This document shows positions 24,312 to 36,500 of a stretch of DNA of 64,000 nt, piece after piece. Where the stretch lies: positions 12,612,938-12,676,937 of the forward strand of contig JAKZAP010000014.1 of NCBI GenBank assembly GCA_023053575.1, in the 5' to 3' direction. The stretch comes from Branchinecta lynchi. Lineage: Eukaryota > Arthropoda > Branchiopoda > Anostraca > Branchinectidae. Both the position numbers and the translations under genes were made by a program. How positions within the stretch are numbered: the stretch's first letter is position 1; each line of letters starts with the position of its first letter. Below the pieces are notes generated by a model. The model did no database searches and had not been told where the DNA came from. It saw only the letters and a program-made list of their open reading frames with translations.

Positions 24312-24479
24312 GGCTCCTGTGCTTGCTGGCTGTCGCTGGGAAAACGGTGCCATATGGACGAAACCGGGTGGACCATCCTGAGAATTTTATCACAGCGCAC
24401 CAGCAACGATGAAGTAGCGCGCGAGTTCGTCAAACTGAAATCCGAAGTACGACCGGAAAATCCAGCTGATCAGCAGTGA
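24312..24479 (+). CDS. unc-13: Unc13/Munc13, last coding exon with stop
   Basis: The acceptor is TTTTTTGTCTAG ending at 24311; 55 codons follow and TGA lies at 24477-24479. The peptide contains [36 protein letters not shown] and [16 protein letters not shown], aligned with the extreme C-terminus of Munc13 proteins, where LSQR-NDEVAKEFVKLKS is highly conserved. The tail after VKLKS is short and acidic. No nearby AATAAA is seen; the first candidates are near 26600 and 26880, so the length of the 3' UTR is unknown. This marks the 3' end of the gene, which converges on POMT1. Confidence 0.96.
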   Translation, partial: GSCACWLSLGKRCHMDETGWTILRILSQRTSNDEVAREFVKLKSEVRPENPADQQ

Positions 24480-25444
24480 ACGGCGGAAGTTCCAGATTTT
24501 CAGAACTGTAGAGGCGGCTTCCAGAATAGCACCGTTTCTACTATCGTCCAGGGTCGGGTTGGATAAAAAACACGGTCAAGTTTGGTATGAGACAGAAAGT
24601 AGTGTGTGACATCAGTATCCAACTGAACTTGGACATCAGAAGTGACGAGCGACTAAGCTGATAGGCAAACCCAACGAATGATCTCACATCGTCTGTAGGA
24701 GAGTGGGAGGTGCGGTGTCTTCAAGATCGAGCTGCAAGACATCTCAGTTCATTGCATAAACAGAGGCCCTCAGTTTGATCCATGTGTATCGTGAAGACAC
24801 ATCATGTGAGAATGGCTGATAAGAACCGGCCACAATATTTTTTGTGGAAGTCATTGGCTAAACTGGACCAGTGCTACCAAGAGTCTTTACTGGGAAAGCC
24901 GACTGCATCTAGTGACGGCGTTTGGAAATAGGACTCTCAGTGGACGATTAGCAAGCTGTGCTATGATAGACATTCCGGAAATAACAACAGTGCCAATTTA
25001 CAGGACTTATTTCTTATGAATGGTTTACATATCGGAATCGCTTTCCTCTATTGTAGTTAGTTATTGGATTTTTTTTTACCTTCCTGAAATAGCCGTCATC
25101 CCGACTTATTGCCTTTCCATGGTTTGTAGTTGAATGTACATAGGTGTCATAACGTATAGCGTGTGGGGAGGGGGGGGGGGGGTAGAGTAGAGGAGTTACA
25201 TTAAGAGTGAGATTAAAAAATCTTCTTCAGACTCGCCATACACGCCGGTGGGGCGTGAAGTGTTCTTACAATCTTTCGACATACCGATGTGAAGTGTTAA
25301 TGTAGGACTGGCTTATCAGCAAAGAGGGAACGAAGATGTTTTGTTAGAGAGCGCCAGTGAGGTACGTCTTGTGCTGGTGAGGGTGCGTTGATTAAGATGA
25401 GTCCTCGCTCTAGCAACGGGTTGCGAATAGCGTCCTTTCATCTA

Positions 25445-25602
25445 CACTGTAAAAAAAAAACTTGCAGTATTTGCTACTGGGATTAATCTTATCTTTATTG
25501 AGATAAGATTACCCCTAATTCGGATTAATCTTATCCCAATACAGATAAGATTAATCCCAGTAGCAAATACTGCATCCTTATTCGGAGAAACTTTTTACAG
25601 TG
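25445..25602. mobile_element. TA-flanked palindromic MITE, copy 2
   Basis: 158 bp between TA dinucleotides, with ends CACTGTAAAAA and TTTTTACAGTG. The interior matches copy 1 in inverted orientation, including GCAAATACTG and the GATAAGATTAATCC blocks. Confidence 0.9.
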
Positions 25603-26997
25603 TAGGACTTGGATTGCCTCGTGGACGTTTCCTCTCTTAGGGACACTTCAAATCAGAAAGGTGGTTCTCATTTGGCTTAGATTCGGGAAGGCGGAGCAGG
25701 AACAGTCCCGGCCAAAATTTTACCCTGTGAGCAAAGAGTTTATACGCCATCAAATATTTGTGTGCTCCATTTGGGGAGCTAAGCCATGAAAATATATTTT
25801 ATTCGCTATGCTCCCCGCTTCCAAATTCAAATACATCTGGATCCGAGTTAAAGACAAATTCTTCTGGAACGATTGACTTGGGAAGATAGACTTTTGAACA
25901 CGGCATCAGTCTAGGCAGCATTCGAAAGATAGTCTCTTGTGGAGGAACCAGTGAAGATTGCGGACCTGTACATACTTTAAGGACAGGAACCTAGACAAGG
26001 TTTAGCCTCCATCCGCTTTCTTTTTCGAGGAATTGGTGACTGTGGTAGAACTTGGGTTACATTATTTGTCAGCGCACAAATGTGTTGCGTGCTTAGATTA
26101 CCCTGTAAATATTTAAGCCATGGAAATTCGTGCCTTGCGTTCAATAGCTTTTCCGAATGAGTAACCTACATGGAAATTGCACAATTGTATGACCAGATAT
26201 ATTCCTAAAGGAAAGTTCTCGATGGGAAAATAGAGTGTTGTGACAATCAGAACCAACAATTGACCCAAGTCACTACTGTCGTTTGCGAATACTACGTTTT
26301 AGATTCGGAAGATTGGTGTGTAAGAAATGTATGATATTGCTATCATGAGATGTTTGGTCTATAAGCTTGCGAGTGGTGTAAAGTGACAAATGCTTATAGT
26401 TTATGAATATTCGCATGTTCTTGTTATCTCTTCGATTTCATATCATTTTTTTAATCTATTTCATTCCAGTAATGTTAGATTAGCACTGTAGCTAGATTTT
26501 CACGTTATCGCAGTTTTCCCGTGTCTCGTTGTTCTATGTCCGGTTAAGGTGAGCGCTGTTTCTAAAGCGTATTGGTTGAACTCATTCCAGAGTGTTTAGA
26601 ATAAACACTGTTTCCGAAGAAATCTTCTGTACTGGGACCAGCCTTCTTACGGTTGTAAGGGAACCTTTGACATCCTGTGGCGAACTTTGCATTTTGAAGC
26701 CAGGGTTCACATTCCAGATTTGCCTTTTGTATTCTCGTCATCCGTTTTCGTCGAGGCGGATCTGAAAGGCAAACCGAGGCCAAAAATTTCTGGAAGCCCG
26801 GCATTTTGGACACTCTAGATTCTGCAATCGAGAAGGTTCATTATAAAGCCAACACATTTAAGAGACCCAGTAAGTTATAAATAAAGGGAGTAAAAGGGAG
26901 AGTCATTTATAGTTGTGACTGGGAAGTAAAGAAATGTGAAGGGGACATCTAGGGAAGGGTGGTTCCCAGAGTCGCCACGTTCTTATTGCCTACTCTC

Positions 26998-27112
26998 ACC
27001 ATGTCCACAGTTCAAAATGCCCACGATTCAGAATGTCCACGATCAAAATGTCCATTGTTCAAAATGCCCCCAAGTGCCCGAAATCGTCCCAAAGGCCGAC
27101 AGTTTAAAATGC
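26998..27112 (+). repeat. Short degenerate repeat of TTCAAAATGCCC
   Basis: At least six imperfect copies of a 12-20-bp TTCAAAATG(C/T)CCAC motif lie within 115 bp. It is non-coding as far as can be seen. Confidence 0.6.
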
Positions 27113-27780
27113 ACAGATGGGAGGCTGAAATCGTCCTGATTCTAAACACCGACTGCTCGAACTGCCCAAAGGGAGGCCACAATCATCCTGGGACAACGAG
27201 ATTATAAGGGACAGGGTTTACCACTGAAAGGTTTTGTTGCATTTGTCCGTTCGTAACTCGGCCCGGGCATCATAAGAGTTAGCCCTAGGGAATGTTGAAG
27301 GATATTGAGATCAGCCTCCATCAGTATTATGAAAATTCGGAAGTGTCTTGAGTGGACGGACTAAAGTGAAATTTACTCCACTTCGATGAAGAGAGCATAC
27401 TGCTGCGATCTGCTCACGGACGTGAGTAGGAGCAGCAGCAACAGCAGTCTGAATTGTCCTTATCGCTTTGTGAGTTATATCACCATCAATTCGGGCAGTT
27501 CAGAAGAGCTCCGGTAGAGGTGCTATTCGGGACTTAGGACCCCAAGTCTCGCGCAGCGCCGGCAGCGAAGCCGATAGCCACGCGACGAAGATTAGGTTAA
27601 CTCAGACTGCTGCTGCTCCACTTCCATGAAGGGGTACAGGCAGCATAATGCTGCAATCTGCTCACGGCCGTGAAGATAAGGTACGAGAGGTACTGCCCCT
27701 ACCCCCATCCCTGTAAACGCAGCAAGCCTTATCCACCCAATGGCGCTACATAGTTTCAGACTTCATTGGACATTCTTAGA

Positions 27781-28037
27781 CCTGGCTTGTTGTTTCCCGG
27801 GTACAATTACCTTCAACCCGGCACCCTGTAGAAACCCCCGTCCCTATTGACGAACTCGAAGAGGTTGCAAGAGAATACGACGCATCATATTGTGCTGCAT
27901 CAAGCAGTGAACAACGGACATTTACTAAAAAGACATCAGGTTTTAAAGAAGCTGCTGCGAAGACTGAGAGACTGGTTGGAATCGAAGTAGCTTTCAAATC
28001 GAAGCAGCTTTCAAAACATAACATATATATCACTTGA
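27781..28037 (+). pseudogene. Relic of a parvovirus VP1-type phospholipase A2 domain
   Basis: Two adjacent reading frames together resemble the phospholipase A2 domain at the N-terminus of parvovirus/densovirus VP1 (Parvo_coat_N/PLA2-like fold). The first (from 27781) carries the glycine-rich PGYNYLQPG element of the Ca2+-binding loop and stops at a TAG at 27829. The second, shifted relative to it, carries VAREYDASYCAA, where active family members have HDxxY. It runs to TGA at 28035-28037. The frameshift and the histidine-to-tyrosine change indicate a dead copy. No replication or other capsid gene was found on either side. A 137-bp-unit repeat starts at about 28190. Parvo-type PLA2 domains also occur in non-viral invertebrate ORFs, so viral origin is an inference. 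Confidence 0.6.
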
Positions 28038-28189
28038 CATTCTTTTGATTCTCGTGTGTTCCAGCGAAGTCTTTTCCACACTTTCAAAATTGCAGCCGGA
28101 ACTTTCTTAAATTACTTTCCGAGAAAACTTCCGTAGCGGCGCGGAAATTGGTCCGAATTTCCTTCCAGCTCGCAATACCCTATATTTAC

Positions 28190-28775
28190 CACCATACTTT
28201 TTCTCACGGGGTAAGAAGACATGCTGAATACTTATGTGAAAACAATTTTCTACCCGGGCAAAAAGTTCGCCCCGAATCCGGCCAAAACCGGAAAAAGTTA
28301 AAGTGTTATTTGTAGTTGATTAGATATCCGATTTAGGGGTAAGAAGAAATGCCGAGTCCGTGTATGAAAATCATTTTTTACCCGGACATATTGTTCGACC
28401 GGGATCCGGCTGGAGCCGGAAAATTTGTTATGAGTTAACTTTTTATTTGAGGCAGATTAGATGTTCAGTATTAGAGAAAAAAGGTACGTTGAGTTCGTTT
28501 TTGAGATTTGTTTTTTCGCCGGACAAGTAGTTCCGGAATTCGGCCGAAACCGGAAAATTGGCAGAAGTGGCAGGAAGTTTTCGTCAAAACGGATATGACT
28601 TATAGGGGTAAACATACATGCTGAAACCATATCTGAACTTGGTTTTCTCAGATGATTAGCTATTCGGCCTTCATCTGTTTCTGAATTTTAATAGTAAAAA
28701 CGTTCAAGGAGTCTGGCGAAGGATCAAATATTGAATTTTTGGGATCCCATCGACACCTTTGGTATTGTTCTTCGA
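28190..28775 (+). repeat. 137-bp-unit repeat element, copy c (5' truncated)
   Basis: Units with CCGGGATCCGGC, AACCGGAAAA and GGGGTAAGAAGAAATGC. The right end TTTTTGGGATCCCATCG is followed by CACCTTTGGTATTGTTC. The leader is missing. Confidence 0.65.
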
Positions 28776-28839
28776 AGATGAATGCTCGCGAAATCCACAA
28801 CTTGACAATCATTCCGGCAGAACTTTGTTCCGGTGGTCT

Positions 28840-29370
28840 CAGTCAGGGGCGTCCCGAAGGGGAGGGGGGGGGGGGGGGCAGCGCCACGCTACCTTTAGGG
28901 CATTCGGTCAAATTTTCGCCTAAGGTGAAAATTCCGGTCGAAATACACATCATGGCGAAGCCGTGATGCCCGTTTTATAAAATAGTTTGTCCCCACATTT
29001 CAAAATTGGGTGATTTAACGTGTTTGTTGGTCTACATTCTTTATAAAATTTTAGTAATTCATCCAACTTTTGCGCAATCCACACCGATTTCACCGCGTTC
29101 GGTAATTTAACTTGTTTACTTGGTCTCATTCGTTACCGAATTCGGTAATTCGCCTGACTTTTCTCAAGCCCGTATCTCATTCGGTCAGTCCATTTCATAA
29201 TTCGGTGATTAATCAGATTCATTTGGTTCTGATTCGTTACCTAATTCGGTAAATCACCAGCATTTTTTGTAGTCCGTATCTATTAACAAACTTGTTGTTA
29301 TACTGCTCCCGATCTGCTCCTTATTTTTTTTTAAGTTAGTTTTTCGGTAGTACGAATTCATTTTATTGCT
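28840..29370 (+). repeat. AATTCGGTAA/TTGGTGATTTAAC family, copy 2
   Basis: Begins AGGGGCGTCCCGAAGGGGA with a long G run, followed by units GTTACCGAATTCGGTAATTC. It is the complement of 8440-8950 and abuts the retrotransposon LTR at 29387. Confidence 0.7.
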
Positions 29371-29386
29371 CACCCCAGTTATTGAG

Positions 29387-29814
29387 TGTTGGGAATCGTC
29401 CGATTCCGTTTCTCACCTTATTTGAATATTCCGCGTTTTTCCCATATATAACGCCATCTAGCAGTGTTGAGTAAAGTAAACTATCTTCATAGAAGCGCTA
29501 CCAGTTCTTGTTACTTGTTAGACAGCCTTCAACCAGATTAATGGCTTGTCACAATTAAAGTGGATTTGATGTAATTTTAAGGTAAACCTTTTGGATTATT
29601 ATACCAGTATATAATTAAGATATAATTTATTGATTCTGAATTGAAGTATTCATTCTTAAAGTAAAATCATAAAGTAAAAGATTCATTATTATTTTATAGG
29701 GTTCCTGACTACAATCATTGCTGACATTGTACATCTGTAAATACTCGTTGTTACAATACACGTTATTTAACATTGCACTGGAGGAATTGGCGTGCCAGAG
29801 AGGTTTTCCCAACA
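29387..29814 (+). repeat. 5' LTR of the Gmr1-like retrotransposon
   Basis: This 428-bp segment begins TGTTGGGAA and ends TTCCCAACA, the perfect short inverted ends expected of an LTR. It contains a TATATAA box about 58 bp in and is followed four bases later by a primer-binding-site-like sequence. The tail ACAATACACGTTATTTAAC resembles ACAATAAACGTTATTTAAC at 43041-43057, which supports pairing with the 3' remnant. Confidence 0.7.
29445..29451 (+). promoter_or_regulatory. TATA box in the LTR
   Basis: TATATAA lies in a CCCATATATAACGCC context near the 5' end of the LTR, a typical place for the LTR promoter. Confidence 0.4.
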
Positions 29815-29818
29815 TAAT

Positions 29819-29830
29819 TGGTACCAGCGG
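29819..29830 (+). other. Primer-binding site candidate
   Basis: TGGTACCAGCGG begins four bases after the LTR end. It resembles TGGTATCAGAGC-type primer sites used by LTR retrotransposons. The primer tRNA is not assigned. Confidence 0.4.
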
Positions 29831-30501
29831 TGTCGAAACGTCCACCATCTTCAGAAGCCTACCCTGCCGCTCAGCCAAGGCTCAACACGGAAGACTGCTC
29901 AGCCCATGCCTATCTGTCTGTGAAGCCCAAAGGCCGACAGTTCGACGAACGTCGCGCAGTGCATAAGCCGTGTTTGTGAACGTTTTTACTTGTGTCCTTT
30001 AAGAACAGTGACAATAGTCTAGCAATTGACTCAAAGATTACACCACAAAGGAAAAGGAAAGTTTGGAAGTCAGAACCCTTAAGATTTTCTACTCGTCCAT
30101 TTTTGTGTGCTATTTCCTGTACCACCGTGCCATTCTTCGTTGCTAACATAAGTCCCATTCATTTCAAGTTGACCCTGAGATCCTCGGTCTGCTCAGTGAT
30201 TCCTGAAATTTGCATAATTTTTCCACCCCACCTGTCAACTTACAAGCGTGGTAACCGAGTTCACGCCGCGAGTTCGTGCCTGCAGCAGGTACCAAAACAA
30301 ACAGCTTATCGGAATAAGTGACGTCATACTAGCAGCATTCCAACTGGAAGTTGTGAATGAGAGTGTAAACTGCTACGCCTGAGATCGGTTTCGATGTTAT
30401 TGTTTTGATCGGCCAGTGGGTCAGACACGTGCGGCATATTATTGTTGATTGCGTCACAAGGAGGCTTTGCCGTAAAGTTGATGTTCACCAGATCGCAAAG
30501 A
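29831..30501 (+). other. Retrotransposon leader and candidate gag start
   Basis: This is the internal leader between the primer site and the foldback insertion. Short open frames here show no known domain. An ATG at 30481 opens 21 bases (MFTRSQR) up to the insertion point. Allowing for the 5-bp duplicated target, it is in frame with the gag reading frame that resumes after 38693. This suggests that the natural gag start is 8.2 kb away from the rest of gag. Confidence 0.45.
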
Positions 30502-31293
30502 CAGGGTGGGGAATGTGGTCCACCAGTCTCACGGCCGTTTTGAAAATCGAACACACCAGTCTCACTGTTTCGAACCACCAGTCTCATAAAAATGGCGCCG
30601 GGAACCACCAGTCTCGGAAACGAGACCAACAGTCTCATCGATTTCCAATTTTTTTTAGAGTAAAAAAGTGTTTTCTTTGTTTTTCTCTGTCAGTCCCTTG
30701 AATTACGCGCTTGTGACAGCACGACAGGTAGAGTGAAGCTTGGGCTTTCAATACATGTATTCATCTCTGCTATTGGCTTGGTACTTCTCAGTGAGTAGGG
30801 CTCTGAAAAAACAAACAAACTTATTTTTTTGTTTTCTGTGTTGTTTAATAGAATTCTGCTACTCTGCCAACTACAACAGGTTAAGTGAAGCCTGGGCTTT
30901 CAAACTATATATGATTCACTGTTACTGGATTAACCAAGTGTCACATTGGGTTGCTTTGAACAAATTGTTTTGGTAAACAAATGTAATTTCTAGTCTGTCT
31001 ATGCGATTTCTTGGAATTTTCTAACTTTGCGACCAGTTTTGGTAGATTTAAGCATGAGTTTTCCACAGATCCATGTATCTCTGATACTGGCTTAGTCAGT
31101 TTGTTGCTGGGTTCCTATGGTAAACTTATTAGCTGTTTTTTTTTTTAACTGCCCTGCTTGATACTGTTGAATGTTATGTCGCCTCACTGTTCAGTTCACC
31201 TGACTGACTGGTCCGGTATTAGTTTGTTCCATTCTTTTTCCATACATTTTCCATGCTTAAAATACTATTCTGAGGCTGTCTCTACACAACTAC

Positions 31294-32680
31294 AGTAAGC
31301 GGTCAAGTATCGCTCAATGGAATCTATTATCGCTCACCAGAGCTGCGTTTGATTTGCAGTGACTGATAGCGTTCGATTTATCTAGTCGACTGAGATTTTG
31401 GACTAAAATTTGACGACCGAGAATAAATGGTAATTCGTTACATGGTAAAGTGGTTAAGCTACAGTAAGCGGTCAAGTAACGCTCAATGTACCTATCATCG
31501 CTCACCAGAGCTGGGTTCGATCCGCATTTCCAGTCGACTTAAAGCATCATTTCGCTGTTTCATTTGCTATTCTCAATTGACTGATGGCGTTCAATTTATC
31601 CACTCGACTGACATTGTCGACTAGAGGTGACTTTTGACAGCAGAGAACAAACAGTCATTCGTTCGATGGATAACCGGTTAAAGTAAGCGGTCAAGTATCG
31701 CTCAATGGAACATTTTATCTCTCACTAGAGCTGCATTTGATTCGCATTTCCACTTAACTTAAATCGTTATTTTGCAGTTTTATTTCCTATTTTCGGTTGA
31801 CTGATAGGTCGATTTATCTAGTCGACTGACATTATCCACTAAAAGTTGACTTTGGACGACCAACAACAAATGGTCATTCGTTTCATGGGTAACCGGTTAA
31901 CCAACAGTAAGCGGTCAAGTATCGCTCAATGGAACATTTTAGCGCTCACCAGAGCTGCGTTTGATTTGCATTTCCAGTTGACTGAAATAATCTTTTTGCT
32001 GTTTTATCAGTTAGTTGTTTTTATCTCAGTTAGCATTCAATTTATTCAGTCGACTCAGATTGTCTTTCTTGGGATTTTCTAACTTTACAACCAGTTTTGG
32101 TAGATTTAAGCATGGACTTTCCACAGATACGTGTATCTCTGATATTGGCTTAGTCAGTTTCTTGCTGGTGTCCTTTGATAAACTTCTTAGCTGTGTTTTT
32201 TTTTAACTGACCTGCTAGACCCTGTTGAATCTTTTGTTGTCTCACTATTCAGTTCACCTGACTGCCTGGTCCGGTACTAGTTCGTTCCATGCATTTTCCA
32301 TGCTTAAAATACTATTTTGGGGCTGCCTCTACAAAACTACAGTAAGCAGTCAAGTAACACTCAATGGAACCTATTATCGCTCACCAGAGCTGTGTTTGAT
32401 TCGCATTTCCAGTTGACTTAAGTTATTATTTTGCCGTTTTATTTGCTATTCTCAGTTGACTGATAGCGTTCAATTTATCCAATCTATTGAGATTGTCCAC
32501 TAAAAGTTGACTTTGGACGACAGACAACAAATGGTAATTCGCTCCATGGATAACCGGTTAACCAACAGTAAGCGGTCAAGTATCGCTCAATGGAACATTT
32601 TATCGCTCACCAGAGCTGCGTCTGATTTGCATTTCCAGTTATAATAATAACTTAAGTCAACTATATATAATAACTTAAGT
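31294..32680. repeat. Tandem array of about 220-bp units in the foldback core
   Basis: AGTAAGCGGTCAAGTA-type unit starts occur at 31294, 31463, 31682, 31906, 32341 and 32577. The 435-bp gap contains a direct third copy of the inner arm (about 32060-32340). Units share GCTCAATGGAAC and CACCAGAGCTG. Near 32641 the last unit turns into its own inverted copy, forming a tight palindrome. Confidence 0.8.
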
Positions 32681-33507
32681 CAACTGGAAATGCGAATCAA
32701 ACGCAGCTCTGGTGAGCGATAATAGGTTCCATTGAGTGTTACTTGACCGCTTACTGTAGTTGTGTAGAGACAGCCCCAAAATAGTATTTTAAGCATGGAA
32801 AATGCATGGAACGAACTAGTACCGGCCAGGCAGTCAGGTGGACTGAATAGTGAGACAACAAAAGATTCAACAAGGTCAAGCAGGTCAGTTAAAAAAAACA
32901 CAGCTAAGTAGTTTATCAAAGGACACCAGCAAGAAACTGACTGAGACAATACCAGAGATACACGTATCTGTGGAAAGTCCATGCTTAAATCTACCAAAAC
33001 TGGTTGTAAAGTTAGAAAATCCCAAGAAATCGCAAAGACAAACCAGAAATTTTATTTGCTGACCAAAACAATTTTTCAGAGCAACCCAATAAGACACTTG
33101 GTAATCCAGTTACATTGAATCATATATCGTTTGAAAGCCCAGAGCTTCACTTTACCTGTAGTAGTTGACAGAGTAGCAGAATTCTATTAAACAACACAGA
33201 AAACAAAAAAATAAGTTTGTTTGCTTTTTCAGAGCCCTACTCACTGAGAAGTACCAAACCAATAGCAGAGATAACTAGACCTACGTTGCCCGGGCAACGT
33301 GAAGTGTTGCGGCAACCTTTGTCCGGCTTCGCCGGCTAAAGTGTTGCGAGAGCAACACTTTGGTTTTGTTTCTTCGCTGTCGGTTAAATGCTGAAATTGT
33401 CAACTTATCGAAGCTTTTAAAACGGTATGTTCTAAAAAGAATAATCACATAATCAAAAGCTGTTCTTTAGCGTTGTAAAACCAACAACAAAACAATATCG
33501 GAAGAAG

Positions 33508-36500
33508 GCTATCCGTAACGTTTCAGGATTAAAATACCATAGATGACACTATTAATTATTACAAAACTACCTTATTGTTTTACATTACCGTATCGTTTGT
33601 ACCCGTTGCGTAAACAGTTAATCCTAGGTTATAACGATAGACCATCGATACAAACTTTCTTACTGTCATATTTACAGAAATCGAATACAATGTGCACCAA
33701 TTTTCAAAAATTTCTAGCCCCTCGTGAACCGATCTTACTTACAAGTCCGTCTCCCGTGATTGACATCAAATTCACCGGAAACAAATAATGGATACACCAG
33801 CTATCAAAAGTTGCAAACCCCTCATCGCTGAAGATGATTATAGCATAAAAGCCGATTATTACTTACAAGCCCCATGCATGTCTTACAATTGGGAACAAAA
33901 TTGTTCTTACCATCGAATACACCTGAGACAAATAACAGGTATACCAGCTAGCAAAAGCTGCAAACTCCTCGTTGCCGAAGATGATTATGAGCTAACAGTC
34001 GACTGTTGCTTACAGTCGACTGTTGCTTACAAGTCCCTTACATGTCTCACAACTGGTATCGCCTATTTTTGGTTTCAGTGTGTACCTTACTCCTGAAGTT
34101 GTCAACCCCTTGAAACTTTCAAACTGGTTTATCTCATGAAGGATTTTTGTTCAAAAGAATGGATGGCATATATTTTGATCAGCTCTTCAAGGGCTATCGA
34201 TTGCCCTAACCACAACAAAAGCATATCGGGAAATGGGACTAAATTGACTTTGCAGTCAGTTGAACTTTATCCTTTTCAATCGTAGACATCGTGACGGATG
34301 AAAACTTGGAACAATATCTTATATAATCTAGTTGGTAATAGAAAGCTATCCGTAACTTTTCAGGATTAAAATACCATAGATGACACTATTAATTATTATG
34401 AAACTACCTCATTGCTTTACATTTTCGTTTGTATCCGTTGTGTAAACAGTTAATCTTCGGTTACATTGATAGACCATCGACACAAACTTTCTTACCGTCA
34501 GATTTATAGAAATCGAATACAATGTGCACCCATTTGCAAAAATTCCTAACCCCTCGTGAACCGATTCCTACTTACAAGTCCCTCTCCCGTGATATACATT
34601 AAGTTAACCGGAAACAAATAATGGGTACACCAGCTAGCAAAAGCTGCAAACCAATCATCGCAGAAGATGATTGTAGCATAACAGCCGATTATTACTTACA
34701 AGTCCCTTGCATATCTTACCATTGGGAACCAAACTGTTCTTACCATCGAATACACCGGAAACAAATAACAGGTATACCAACTAGCAAAAGCTGCAAACCC
34801 CTCATTACCGAAGATGATTATGGGCTAACAGTCGACTGTTGCTTAAAAGTCCCCTATATGCATCATAACTGGTATCGCCTATTTTTGGTTTCAATGTACC
34901 TTACTATGAAGTTGTCAACCCCTTTGAAATTTTCAAACTGGTGTATATCTCATGAAGGAATTTTTGTACCAAAAAATGGATGACATATACTTTGATCAGC
35001 CCATCAATGGCTATCGATTGCCGTCGAAAAAAAATTCTACCTGTCTTAGTTCAAAAGTTGACTTTTTTGCCGTAGGCCAACTTTCTAACGTCACGACTTA
35101 GAAAGGAGCAAAGGATAAGCTCTAGTTTCTTTAGCAATGAGAGAACTTTTAAAGTTTAAGAGGCACATCTGATACCGTTACTCTACCACAAACCAAAGTG
35201 CAAAAAAAAAAAATTATAAACTCAGCTGAAATCGTCGCAGACATAGACAGAAACAATAGATGGCAGCACTTTCGTAACTTTCACGTAACTTTTTAGGATT
35301 AAAATACCATAGATGACACTATTAATTATTACGAAACTACCTTGTTTTACATTACAGTATCGTTTGTACCCGTTGCGTTAACAGTCAATCCTAGGTTACG
35401 GCGATAGACCAACGATACAAACTTTCTTACCGTCAGATTTATATAAATCGAATACAATGTGCAACAATTTGCACAAATTTCTAGCCCCTCGTGCACCGAT
35501 TCTACTGACAAGTCCCTTTCCCGTGATAGACATCAAGTTCACCGGATAAAAATAATGGGTACACCGACTAGCAAAAGTTGAAAACCCCTCATCGCTGAAG
35601 ATTTTTTCGTAGCATAACAGCCGATTATTACTTACAAGTCCCTTGCATGTTTTACATTTGGGAACCAAATTGTTCATCAAATGACAGGTACGCCAACTAG
35701 CGAGAGCTGCAAACCCCTCATTGCCGAAGATGATTATGAGCTAACAGTCGCCTGTCGCGTGCAAGTCCCCTAAATGTCTCACAACTGGTATCGCCTATTT
35801 TTGGTTTCAGTGTGTACCTTACTACTGAAGTTGTCAACCCCTTGAAACTTTCAAACTGGTGTATCTCATAAAGGAATTTTTTTTACCAAAACATGGATGT
35901 CATATACTTTGATCAGCTCATCAGCGGCTATCGATTGCCGTCGAAGTTGAACTTTATCCTTTTCAATCGTAGATATCGTGATGGATGAAAACTTGGAACA
36001 ATATCTTATATAATCTAGTTGATATTATAAAGCTATCCGTAACTTTTCAGGATTAAAATACCATAGATGACACTATTAATTATTACAAAATTACCTTATT
36101 GTTTTACATTACCGTATCGTTTGTACCCGTTGCGTAAACAGTTAATCCTAGGTTATAGCGATAGACCATCGATACAAACTTTCTTACTGTCATATTTACA
36201 GAAATCGAATACAATGTGCACCAATTTTCAAAAATTTCTAGCCCCTCGTGAACCAATTCTTACTTACAAGTCCGTCTCCCATTATTGACATCAAATTCAC
36301 CGGAAACAAATAATGGATACACCAGCTATCAAAAGTTGCAAGCCCCTCATCGCTGAAGATGATTATTGCATAAGCTTTTTAAAAGGGATGTTCTAAAAAA
36401 ATTAATCATATGATCAAAAGGTATTCTTCAGCGTTGTAAAAACAACAACAAAATAATATAGGAAGAAGGGACTAAATTAACTTTGCAGTCAGTTGTACTT

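Larger units (their letters stand above)
24480..27780. other. Unc13 3' UTR and flanking region
   Basis: No coding sequence is recognised apart from the MITE at 25445-25602 and short repeats near 27000. Possible AATAAA signals lie at 26600 and 26880. Segments at 27390-27420 and 27640-27670 share CTGCTGCGATCTGCTCACGG and may be a 260-bp direct repeat. Confidence 0.4.

Noticed and set aside
34621..34983. Two identical 120-codon frames (34621-34983 and 37237-37599) as a duplicated gene
   Set aside because: They are parts of the 157-bp tandem repeat and are identical because the surrounding 0.93 kb is duplicated; no start context, splice sites or known domain.
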